A stretch of 8,766 bases of DNA from Sphingobacteriales bacterium (GCA_020058405.1 JAGVEE010000112.1:1-8766); one strand, 5' to 3'. Counted from the stretch's first letter, positions 1-5,410 are shown. The notes: a model not told the origin generated them from the sequence alone. Numbers and translations: made by a program.

Positions 1-236
1 AAGGTGCTGGTAAAGAAGAGAGTGTAAACATACAACGTTACAAAGGTTTGGGAGAGATGAATGCGGAACAATTATGGTCAACTACCATGAACCCAGAAAC
101 TCGTACTCTTCGCAAAGTAACCATCGAAAATGCAGCAGAATGCGATCATATTTTCTCAATGCTCATGGGCGACGAAGTTGCACCGCGTAGAGATTTTATT
201 GAGAAGAATGCGAAGTACGCGCGAATCGATGTTTAA
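1..236 (+). CDS. gyrB: DNA gyrase subunit B, C-terminal end (5' partial)
   Basis: This is the last 77 or so codons of a type IIA topoisomerase B subunit; the reading frame enters at base 3 and ends at TAA 234-236. GyrB supplies the ATPase and TOPRIM metal site for ATP-driven negative supercoiling in the nucleoid. The visible part contains the signature QRYKGLGEMNAEQLW, followed by TTMNPETRTL and the closing block GDEVAPRRDFIEKNAKYARIDV-like tail, which is the usual GyrB ending. ParE shares the KGLGEM block, but its tail usually differs, so GyrB is favoured. The ATPase and TOPRIM domains lie upstream of the window. The gene is convergent with the minus-strand lipoprotein gene ending at 411, and its 3' side carries a heptamer array (237-270) and a terminator (321-360). 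Confidence 0.95.
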   Translation, partial: GAGKEESVNIQRYKGLGEMNAEQLWSTTMNPETRTLRKVTIENAAECDHIFSMLMGDEVAPRRDFIEKNAKYARIDV

Positions 237-270
237 TGAATTGTGAGTTGTGAATTGTGAGTTGTGAATT
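237..270 (+). repeat. Heptamer tandem array after gyrB (GAATTGT/GAGTTGT)
   Basis: Directly after the gyrB stop, the 7-base units GAATTGT and GAGTTGT alternate twice (238-265) and a fifth partial unit GAATT follows (266-270). A TGA triplet recurs every seven bases (237, 244, 251, 258, 265), so stops fall in all three frames. The unit differs from those of the other arrays in this window, but the period and the position behind a stop codon are shared. Function is unknown. Confidence 0.85.
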
Positions 271-320
271 CAGGGAGACGAATCTGAATTACGAAAAGAA
301 TTTCAAGATTGAAATATACA

Positions 321-360
321 GAAGGAGTTTAGAGAAATCTAAGCTCCTTTTTGGTTTTTT
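321..360 (+). terminator. Intrinsic terminator of gyrB
   Basis: Arms 322-333 (AAGGAGTTTAGA) and 338-349 (TCTAAGCTCCTT) pair over 12 positions, with one G-U wobble at 328/343, around a GAAA tetraloop (334-337). A T-rich tract follows (350-360, interrupted by GG). It lies 85 bases behind the gyrB stop. On the minus strand there is no comparable T-tract, so it should mainly stop plus-strand transcription. Confidence 0.88.
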
Positions 361-410
361 AATATTTTCTCATCCATTAAAAATATAATAATTAATAATA
401 TCGATTTATA

Positions 411-1025
411 TTAATCTAATAAGTCGAAAACAATATTATTTTGACTAGCTATTCTAACTAAACCCTTTGACTTTGAATAATAAATATTATAATCAATTGG
501 ATTAGAAGTAGTATTCTTTTGAACAAATAAATCTGAATAGTACTTTCCATTTATAGTTAACGTATCTACATTTATTGTACCTGTATTGTTAAAACTAAAA
601 CTATATTCACCTATAAAAAAATATCCATTCAAATTCGAATTAACAATGTAGAAACTGAACTCGGACAAATGTCTATCAATAGCTTTTAATTCAACCTCAA
701 AAACTTTACTATTTAAATTATTGTAATAACTTATTTGTCTGAAATGACTATTATAAACTGTTCCAGTACCACAATCCAAGTTCTCAATATCCTTAAAAGG
801 AACTACCCCATCATATACTTCGACTGAATAAATAGTTTGATTTTGTTGATCTCCTATTAAGCATTTTAAAGTATCATTTATTTTGTAAGGGTAAAATGAA
901 AGTGCTTTTTCGTTAAGGGTGTAATCTACTACTGGGTTTGGTCTTGTGGGACACTCTAACTGACAACTGAATAAAACAATTGAATTAAATAAAAAAAATA
1001 CAAAAAACAATCGTTTCAATTTCAT
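411..1025 (-). CDS. Hypothetical AT-rich lipoprotein
   Basis: I do not recognise a family for this 204-residue protein. The N-terminus is a lipoprotein signal: KLKR, a hydrophobic stretch rich in Phe, then LFSC with the lipidated Cys at residue 21, so a membrane-anchored envelope protein is expected. The mature part is rich in Asn, Tyr, Ser and Asp with alternating hydrophobic residues, which suggests beta structure, and has further Cys residues near 25, 55 and 85. Base composition differs from the neighbours: lines 421-480, 541-600 and 661-720 contain 16, 14 and 15 G+C per 60 by hand count. It follows the serine hydrolase by 41 bases on the same strand and could be co-transcribed. The start is the only one that gives a proper signal peptide. 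It may be an acquired or fast-evolving orphan. Confidence 0.75.
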   Translation of the reverse strand: MKLKRLFFVFFLFNSIVLFSCQLECPTRPNPVVDYTLNEKALSFYPYKINDTLKCLIGDQQNQTIYSVEVYDGVVPFKDIENLDCGTGTVYNSHFRQISYYNNLNSKVFEVELKAIDRHLSEFSFYIVNSNLNGYFFIGEYSFSFNNTGTINVDTLTINGKYYSDLFVQKNTTSNPIDYNIYYSKSKGLVRIASQNNIVFDLLD

Positions 1026-1066
1026 AAAATTTATTTAAAAAAAATCTATTAAATAAAAATCTCAAC

Positions 1067-2164
1067 CTATAAATTCTCTGCGAGTTTAACAAACACACTC
1101 TTCCAAGGTACATCACCATACACAGAACCTAGTCGTACCACGACTAGGTTTTTTTCTGGGCAAACGTAAATAAACTGCCCTAAAATTCCTTCGGCCATAA
1201 AATCTTTACCCGGTCTTGGAATCCACCATTGGTATTGGTAATACTTTACACTTGCATCAGCGGTATCTAATTTTGTGGAAGCTTCTACCCATGGCGCTGG
1301 CACCAACTGTTGTCCGTTCCAATTACCCTTATTTAAGTACAATCTTCCGAACTTTGCAAAATCTACCGCCGTGGCATTTATACAACAAAATGTTTTTTCT
1401 AATCCGTCTTTTTTCTTATCGATGCTCCAACTTGCCGGTGTTTCCATTTGCAATGGAGTCCATATTTTTTCTTGTAAATATTGAGTAATGGTTTTCGTTT
1501 TTAAAGCTCGTTCCAAAATTAATCCTAAGAGTTGTGTATTGCCGCTTTGGTATTCGAAATCGGTGCCTGGCTCCTCTTCCATTTTCATTTTACCAATAGA
1601 TTTTCTCAATTGCCTTCCGTAATAAAACGTAGCGGCATCGCCAAAGGGGTTGTAATAACTTTCGTTAAATTTTAATCCTGATGTCATTTGTAATACATGG
1701 CGAATGCTTACTTTTTCGAAGCCTGCTTTTTTTAATTCTGGAATGTAATTCGTTATAGGCTCGTTCTCCGATTTTATATATCCATCGGCAATGGCACATC
1801 CAATTAATGCAGAGGTAAAAGATTTTGCTACAGAAAATGATGGTACTACATCTGTACTGGTATAGCCTTTGTAATAATTTTCGAAAATAATACTATCGTT
1901 TCTGATGATTAAAAAAGCAACTGTTTTATTTTTTGCGTTGAGCTCATCTAAAGTGAAGGTTTTTCCGTTGATTATGAATTTTGGGATTCTAGCTGTACCT
2001 CTGCCATCCTTAAATTTAAAAGGAGTTTCAGAAGCTTTTAACTCTCTGCTCGGGAATTTCTTGTGATCATTTATATCAGCAAAATTATAAATAAAAAATC
2101 TGCCAACTTTACAAGAACTAAGTGTTATGCTAAGTATTAATATTGCTAGAATTCCTTTTTTCAT
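1067..2164 (-). CDS. Serine hydrolase lipoprotein, beta-lactamase/PBP-like (class C fold)
   Basis: The 365-residue product matches the beta-lactamase-related serine hydrolase family (the Pfam Beta-lactamase, AmpC/esterase/D-Ala-D-Ala carboxypeptidase group). A lipoprotein signal ends in LSSC with Cys18, so the enzyme should be membrane-anchored with its catalytic domain outside the cytoplasm. The nucleophile motif SxxK is S111-V-A-K114, within PSFSVAKSFTSALIG. The second motif YxS/N is Y205-Q-S207, in FEYQSGNTQLLG. The C-terminal GILGQFIYVCPEKNLVVV block stands where the KTG/HxG strand is expected. Length is normal for the family. Substrates range from peptidoglycan stems to esters and cannot be deduced here; resistance should not be assumed. 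It lies 39 bases behind the aspartic protease homologue. A perfect hairpin lies in its codons 338-346 (bases 1126-1150). Confidence 0.9.
   Translation of the reverse strand: MKKGILAILILSITLSSCKVGRFFIYNFADINDHKKFPSRELKASETPFKFKDGRGTARIPKFIINGKTFTLDELNAKNKTVAFLIIRNDSIIFENYYKGYTSTDVVPSFSVAKSFTSALIGCAIADGYIKSENEPITNYIPELKKAGFEKVSIRHVLQMTSGLKFNESYYNPFGDAATFYYGRQLRKSIGKMKMEEEPGTDFEYQSGNTQLLGLILERALKTKTITQYLQEKIWTPLQMETPASWSIDKKKDGLEKTFCCINATAVDFAKFGRLYLNKGNWNGQQLVPAPWVEASTKLDTADASVKYYQYQWWIPRPGKDFMAEGILGQFIYVCPEKNLVVVRLGSVYGDVPWKSVFVKLAENL
1126..1155 (+). terminator. Terminator-like hairpin inside the serine hydrolase gene, antisense orientation
   Basis: Arms 1126-1136 (AACCTAGTCGT) and 1140-1150 (ACGACTAGGTT) are perfect complements around a three-base loop ACC, and the plus strand continues with T to base 1155 (seven T in 1149-1155). 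Read on the plus strand it has the form of a rho-independent terminator, but it is antisense to a gene that runs on the minus strand. In the sense mRNA the same bases form a hairpin preceded by an A-run, about 60 bases from the stop codon. The codons read K-N-L-V-V-V-R-L-G. The structure is clear; its role is inferred. Confidence 0.6.
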
Positions 2165-2203
2165 ACCTCAAATTTTATTCAATATATGAAAAAAATACTC
2201 AGC

Positions 2204-2635
2204 CTAATAATCTAACCAAACTTGCTTGTTTTTATAATCAATTAAAGCATCGAACATCATCAATACATCATTGCCTAATACACCTTGTATTGGTTCTAAA
2301 TTCATACGATCATAGGTATGGTTTACATGCGATAAATCTAATAATGCAGCTTTGTAATTTTGCAACACTAAATCGCCTAATCTAAAACTTTCAAAAACAC
2401 ATTCGAAAATTTCCATAGAATTAGTGCCAAGGCCAGAGGAGATTTGTTCAGCAGAATTTATTTCTAAATCCTTCATATGTTCAAAAATATACGAACTATC
2501 AAAGGCGGTTTGAGAAGCGCCCGAATCAACAATTAAAGAAATCTCTTTCCCATTTATTTCAGCAACAATACGCAAATGAAAACCCGAATCATTGAGTTTC
2601 AAAATTTCAAACGGTATTGCTTTTCGGTTTTTCAT
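2204..2635 (-). CDS. Retropepsin-like aspartic protease homologue
   Basis: A 143-residue single-domain protein with the hallmarks of clan AA aspartic proteases: the active-site motif LIVDSGAS (Asp37-Ser38-Gly39) after a beta-hairpin, and the matching GVLGNDVL block at 118-125. Such single-domain enzymes work as homodimers, each subunit giving one Asp. Bacterial members are found in the Pfam gag-type aspartyl protease-like families and mostly lack known substrates. There is no signal peptide or membrane segment, so it should be cytosolic. The first ATG is used; the start falls only 9 bases after the mdh terminator stem (2644-2671) and the T-tract of that terminator runs into it. Expression may therefore depend on readthrough from mdh. 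Proteolytic activity is inferred from motifs only. Confidence 0.8.
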   Translation of the reverse strand: MKNRKAIPFEILKLNDSGFHLRIVAEINGKEISLIVDSGASQTAFDSSYIFEHMKDLEINSAEQISSGLGTNSMEIFECVFESFRLGDLVLQNYKAALLDLSHVNHTYDRMNLEPIQGVLGNDVLMMFDALIDYKNKQVWLDY

Positions 2636-2671
2636 AAAACAAATAAAGGCATCGATAAATCGATGCCTTTA
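2636..2671 (-). terminator. Intrinsic terminator of mdh
   Basis: Arms 2645-2655 (AAAGGCATCGA) and 2660-2670 (TCGATGCCTTT) pair perfectly for 11 bp, extended by one more pair (2644/2671), around TAAA. On the minus strand it starts 18 bases behind the mdh stop and is followed by a T-rich stretch (2636-2644). It lies immediately in front of the next gene's ATG, so it may act as an attenuator or partial terminator rather than a full stop. Confidence 0.82.
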
Positions 2672-2689
2672 CCTTTATCCTTTATATTG

Positions 2690-3628
2690 TTAAACTAATT
2701 TCATTTCAACAAGTACATTGTTCATTGCACGAACTGAATCTGCACTTTTATTAAATGCAGCTTGTTCTTCTTCGTTCAATTTGTAATCAACAATTTTCTC
2801 CCAACCATTTTTACCAATTACTACTGGCACACCCATACAGATGTCTGACTGTCCGTACTCACCTTCTAATGATACACAGCAAGGAAATAATTTTTTCTCA
2901 TCGCGTACAATGCTTTCTACTAAGGCTGCACCTGCTGCACCTGGAGCATACCAAGCCGAAGTGCCTAATAAACCAGTAAGTGTAGCACCACCCACCATGG
3001 TATCAGCTGCAATTTTTTTCAAAGCATCAGCCTCTAGTAAATTAGAAACTGGTAAGCCATTTAGATGAGCTAAACGAGTTAATGGAATCATGGTGGTATC
3101 ACCGTGTCCGCCTACAACCACTCCATGCAAATCATTCGATGAGCATTTTAATTCTTGCGATAAATAATATTTGAAACGAGCGCTATCTAAAATACCACCC
3201 ATACCTATAATTCTGTTTTTTGGTAATCCACTAGATTTTAATGCCAAGTAAGTCATGGTATCCATTGGATTAGAAATTACCACAATAATTGCATTCGGCG
3301 AGTACTTTAAAATATTCTCCGTAACTCCTTTTACAATACCAGCATTTATCCCAATTAATTCTTCACGAGTCATACCCGGTTTACGTGGAATTCCCGAAGT
3401 AATAACCGCTACATCTGTTCCTGCTGTTTTGGTATAATCGTTTGTGCTTCCTACAATTTTAGTATCAAAGCCCAACAATGCAGCTGTCTGCATCATATCC
3501 ATCGCTTTGCCTTCGGCAAAACCTTCTTTAATATCAACTAATACTAATTCTTCTGCTAACTCCTTACGAGCAATATTATCGGCACATGTAGCACCCACCG
3601 CTCCAGCACCTACAACTGTTATTTTCAT
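2690..3628 (-). CDS. mdh: Malate dehydrogenase, NAD-dependent (LDH-like type)
   Basis: This 312-residue enzyme interconverts malate and oxaloacetate with NAD in the TCA cycle, in the cytosol. The Rossmann motif GAGAVG is at 7-12 and Asp32 at the end of the second strand indicates NAD over NADP. Arg82 in GIPRKPGMTR (79-88) is the residue that favours malate/oxaloacetate over lactate/pyruvate, with Arg88 beside it. Asn120 (ISNPMD), Asp148 and Arg151 (DSARF) and the catalytic His175 (GGHGDT) are all present. The length is right for the LDH-like MDH branch. I choose the start at 3628 (MKITVVGAG); a longer frame up to 3676 would add 16 residues with no counterpart in the family and would cover the likely promoter. 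It is followed by a strong terminator and diverges from the RmlD-like gene. Confidence 0.96.
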   Translation of the reverse strand: MKITVVGAGAVGATCADNIARKELAEELVLVDIKEGFAEGKAMDMMQTAALLGFDTKIVGSTNDYTKTAGTDVAVITSGIPRKPGMTREELIGINAGIVKGVTENILKYSPNAIIVVISNPMDTMTYLALKSSGLPKNRIIGMGGILDSARFKYYLSQELKCSSNDLHGVVVGGHGDTTMIPLTRLAHLNGLPVSNLLEADALKKIAADTMVGGATLTGLLGTSAWYAPGAAGAALVESIVRDEKKLFPCCVSLEGEYGQSDICMGVPVVIGKNGWEKIVDYKLNEEEQAAFNKSADSVRAMNNVLVEMKLV

Positions 3629-3656
3629 AAATTTTATGGTTATATTGAAAGATTGG

Positions 3657-3664
3657 CGAATATA
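3657..3664 (-). promoter_or_regulatory. Candidate -7 element for mdh (TATATTCG)
   Basis: The minus strand reads TATATTCG, one base off the Bacteroidota -7 consensus TAnnTTTG, 28 bases ahead of the mdh ATG. At a 19-20 base spacing the -33 position reads TTT rather than TTG. The position suits a short leader, but the match is incomplete. Confidence 0.35.
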
Positions 3665-3695
3665 TAGAAGATTCACTAATTATAAAACCTTTTCT

Positions 3696-3703
3696 TACTT
3701 TCG
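3696..3703 (+). promoter_or_regulatory. Candidate -7 element for the RmlD-like gene (TACTTTCG)
   Basis: TACTTTCG differs from TAnnTTTG by one base and ends 21 bases before the ATG at 3725. No good TTG is found at 19 bases upstream; TTC at 3672-3674 is the nearest at a 21-base spacing. It is divergent from the mdh candidate, so the two promoters would overlap within about 50 bases. Confidence 0.35.
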
Positions 3704-3724
3704 AAGCAAAATTTTATACGATTT

Positions 3725-4633
3725 ATGCCGATTAAAATATTAGTTACCGGTAGCAACGGTTTATTAGGTCAAAAACTGAGCGATTTAATCATTGCAAACC
3801 CTGCCTATGAACTAATTGCAAGTTCTAAAGGTAAAAACAGATATCCTCAAACCGAAGGGTATGTATACGAAGAATTAGACATCACTAATTATAATGATTT
3901 AGAAAGACTTATACAGAAACATCGTCCGGATGCAGTGATTCATACTGCAGCCATGACTAATGTTGACCAGTGTGAAAGCGAAATGGAGGCTTGCCGCAAA
4001 CTGAATGTAGAGGCAGTGGAGCATTTAATTAAACTTGCAGCCATTCATCCTTTTTACTTAGTACATTTATCAACCGATTTTATTTTTGATGGTACTACTG
4101 GGCCGTATAAAGAAGATGATTTGCCAAATCCATTGAGTTATTACGGTCATTCTAAAAATGATGCAGAACAATTATTGCTTGCATCCTCTATTCAGTATTC
4201 TATTTTAAGAACAATTATAGTATACGGAGTAGCTGCAGAAATGAGTCGCTCTAACATAGTGCTTTGGGCAAAAGGGGCCTTAGAAAAAGGGAGCCCAATT
4301 AAAGTTGTAAACGACCAATTCCGCATGCCTACTTTGGCAGAAGACTTGGCTCTAGCTTGTATATTAGCCATTGAGAAAAAAACACAAGGCATTTACCATA
4401 TTTCGGGTAAAGATTACATGAGTGTGATAGAAATGGTTAAGCGCATTGCAGCATTTTTTAAATTAGATGATTCTATAATTGAAGAAACCGATTCGAGTAC
4501 CTTAAACCAAGCAGCTAAACGTCCGCCACGCACTGGTTTTGTGCTGGATAAAGCGATAAATGAATTAGGGTATGCACCCCATAGCTTTGAAGAAGGCCTA
4601 GCCATTGTTCAAAAACAATTAGAAGATAAATAA
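3725..4633 (+). CDS. RmlD-like NAD(P)-dependent sugar-nucleotide reductase (extended SDR)
   Basis: The 302-residue product belongs to the extended short-chain dehydrogenase family close to dTDP-4-dehydrorhamnose reductase. The nucleotide-binding motif GSNGLLG is at 9-15, LDITN at 51-55, the AAMTNVDQCE segment at 75-84, HLSTDFIFDG at 114-123 with Thr117, and the catalytic pair Tyr140-x3-Lys144 in SYYGHSK. VVNDQFRMPT (194-203) and KRPPRTGFVLDKA (265-277) match the RmlD substrate-domain blocks. RmlD makes dTDP-L-rhamnose, but no rmlA, rmlB or rmlC is adjacent, so the true substrate could be another nucleotide sugar or, as in MAT2B-like members, a regulatory role. Both ends look complete. A heptamer array follows its stop, with the peroxiredoxin gene 57 bases on. 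Confidence 0.85.
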   Translation: MPIKILVTGSNGLLGQKLSDLIIANPAYELIASSKGKNRYPQTEGYVYEELDITNYNDLERLIQKHRPDAVIHTAAMTNVDQCESEMEACRKLNVEAVEHLIKLAAIHPFYLVHLSTDFIFDGTTGPYKEDDLPNPLSYYGHSKNDAEQLLLASSIQYSILRTIIVYGVAAEMSRSNIVLWAKGALEKGSPIKVVNDQFRMPTLAEDLALACILAIEKKTQGIYHISGKDYMSVIEMVKRIAAFFKLDDSIIEETDSSTLNQAAKRPPRTGFVLDKAINELGYAPHSFEEGLAIVQKQLEDK

Positions 4634-4636
4634 GTT

Positions 4637-4664
4637 ATTAGATTTTAGATATTAGATTTTAGAT
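4637..4664 (+). repeat. Heptamer tandem array (ATTAGAT/TTTAGAT)
   Basis: Four heptamers, ATTAGAT and TTTAGAT alternating, lie three bases after the stop of the RmlD-like gene. The 14-base pair is repeated exactly (4637-4650 and 4651-4664). TAG recurs every seven bases, giving stops in all frames. No terminator hairpin is seen in this gap, so readthrough into the peroxiredoxin gene is possible. Confidence 0.85.
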
Positions 4665-4690
4665 ATTTATTAATATTAAACCAAAAAAAT

Positions 4691-5152
4691 ATGAGCATAT
4701 ACGTAGGCCAATTGGCACCCGATTTCAGTTTGTACAATACAGACAAAAAAGAAGTTAAATTATCAGACTTAAGAGGTAAGAAAGTAATAATCCATTTCTT
4801 CCCACAAGCTTTTACAGGAGTTTGTACTACACAATTGTGTACTATGCGCGATAATATTAACTACTACACAAATTTAAACGCTGTAGTATTAGGTATATCT
4901 GTAGATTCAGTATTTACATTAGGTAAATTCAAAGAACAAGAAAACTATAATTTCGATTTATTATCAGATTTCAACAAAGAAACTGCTCGTACTTACGGAG
5001 CTATTTACGAAGATTGGATTTTAGGCATGAAAGGTGTTGCTAAAAGAGCCGCTTTTGTAATAGATGAAAACGGTGTGGTAACCTACGCTGAAGTATTAGA
5101 AAGTGCTGGAGATTTGCCAGATTTCAGCAAAATCGAAGCAGCCGTAGCATAA
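4691..5152 (+). CDS. Peroxiredoxin (AhpC/TSA family)
   Basis: A 153-residue thiol peroxidase that reduces hydrogen peroxide and organic peroxides in the cytosol, probably recycled by thioredoxin. The active-site signature PxxxTxxC is P38-QAF-T42-GV-C45, so Cys45 is the peroxidatic residue; Cys50 is placed as a possible resolving Cys (C-x4-C, as in BCP-type enzymes). Arg119 in KRAAFVIDENG completes the catalytic set. The N-terminus VGQLAPDFSL is typical of the family. Length is normal for single-domain BCP/AhpE-like proteins; which subgroup it belongs to is open, and AhpC is unlikely because the C-terminal VCP motif is absent. The start is preceded by an A-rich run and no Shine-Dalgarno motif. 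A paired repeat structure and a terminator follow. Confidence 0.92.
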   Translation: MSIYVGQLAPDFSLYNTDKKEVKLSDLRGKKVIIHFFPQAFTGVCTTQLCTMRDNINYYTNLNAVVLGISVDSVFTLGKFKEQENYNFDLLSDFNKETARTYGAIYEDWILGMKGVAKRAAFVIDENGVVTYAEVLESAGDLPDFSKIEAAVA

Positions 5153-5156
5153 ATTA

Positions 5157-5186
5157 AGTCGTTAGTCATTAGTCGTTAGTCGTTAG
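5157..5186 (+). repeat. Heptamer tandem array, left arm (AGTCGTT)
   Basis: Four heptamers AGTCGTT, AGTCATT, AGTCGTT and AGTCGTT plus AG begin four bases behind the peroxiredoxin stop. TAG recurs every seven bases. The block is complementary to the array at 5220-5244: over 25 positions, 21 are Watson-Crick pairs and 2 are G-U wobbles, with a 33-base loop. Confidence 0.88.
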
Positions 5187-5219
5187 AAATTGGCAAATAG
5201 TACTGAATTAATCTAATTA

Positions 5220-5244
5220 CTAAAGACTAGTGACTAAAGACTAA
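5220..5244 (-). repeat. Inverted heptamer array, right arm (TAAAGAC/TAGTGAC)
   Basis: The plus strand reads C, then TAAAGAC, TAGTGAC, TAAAGAC, TAA: the same 7-base period as 5157-5186 but in the opposite orientation (its complement is GTCTTTA/GTCACTA against GTCGTTA/GTCATTA). Together the arms could form a long imperfect hairpin just ahead of the terminator. Such an arrangement may arise by inverted duplication and later drift. Confidence 0.82.
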
Positions 5245-5275
5245 AAAAAAGATTTGTTTTGCAAATCTTTTTTTT
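5243..5275 (+). terminator. Intrinsic terminator of the peroxiredoxin gene
   Basis: GATTTG (5251-5256) and CAAATC (5262-5267) pair around loop TTTTG, flanked by A8 (5243-5250) and T8 (5268-5275), which extends the stem to 14 bp and makes it terminator-like on both strands. The hairpin loop supplies the -33 TTG of the following tRNA promoter. Confidence 0.85.
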
Positions 5276-5288
5276 ATGGCTATATTTG
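5259..5288 (+). promoter_or_regulatory. Bacteroidota-type promoter of tRNA-Arg
   Basis: TTG at 5259-5261, a spacer of exactly 19 bases, then TATATTTG at 5281-5288 is a full match to the TTG-N19-TAnnTTTG promoter of the Bacteroidota housekeeping sigma factor. Initiation would be expected around 5292-5295, giving a leader of about 40 bases before the tRNA. That leader can fold CCCC (5292-5295) and AGAAC (5298-5302) onto GTTTT GGGG (5310-5318). The -33 element overlaps the upstream terminator. Confidence 0.75.
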
Positions 5289-5334
5289 CAGCCCCTTAGA
5301 ACTTATAATGTTTTGGGGAATTTGAAATATTGTT

Positions 5335-5408
5335 GGACCCGTAGCTCAATTGGATAGAGCACCTGACTACGGATCAGGAGGTTTGGGGTTCGAATCCCTA
5401 CGAGTCCA
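5335..5408 (+). tRNA. tRNA-Arg, anticodon ACG
   Basis: A full cloverleaf can be drawn: acceptor GGACCCG with CGAGTCC, D stem GCTC/GAGC, anticodon stem CCTGA/TCAGG with loop CTACGGA (anticodon ACG), variable loop AGGTT, and T stem TGGGG/CCCTA with loop TTCGAAT. The discriminator is A (5408) and the next bases are C-A-A, so CCA is not encoded and must be added. A34 is normally deaminated to inosine by TadA, allowing CGU, CGC and CGA to be read. Acceptor position 5 is C facing A at position 68, a mismatch in an otherwise complete stem; a T at 5339 would repair it. A terminator follows by two bases. Confidence 0.95.
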
Positions 5409-5410
5409 CA

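Noticed and set aside
237..270. CRISPR-like repeat structure
   Set aside because: Units are only 7 bases with no spacers between them; the same holds for the other arrays in the window.
267..290. Inverted repeat AATTCAG/CTGAATT behind gyrB
   Set aside because: Seven pairs around a ten-base loop without a T-tract; it could be chance, and the stronger terminator lies just downstream.
391..415. Possible terminator of the orphan lipoprotein gene (ATTAATA with TATTAAT)
   Set aside because: The stem is only 7 bp, entirely A-T, has an 11-base loop and overlaps the stop codon; too weak to call.
1443..1476. Hairpin TCCATT/AATGGA followed by a T-run inside the serine hydrolase gene
   Set aside because: Six pairs only, and the T-run is separated from the stem, unlike the clear structure at 1126-1155.
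1216..1488. Plus-strand open frames opposite the serine hydrolase gene
   Set aside because: They are antisense shadows of a well-supported gene with full motifs and show no family features of their own.
1067..2164. Antibiotic-resistance beta-lactamase
   Set aside because: The SxxK and YxS motifs define a broad fold family of esterases, peptidases and penicillin-binding proteins; nothing here singles out beta-lactam hydrolysis.
3629..3676. Longer N-terminus for malate dehydrogenase
   Set aside because: The extra 16 residues have no match to the family, and MKITVVGAG at 3628 is the standard start; the stretch is better read as leader and promoter.
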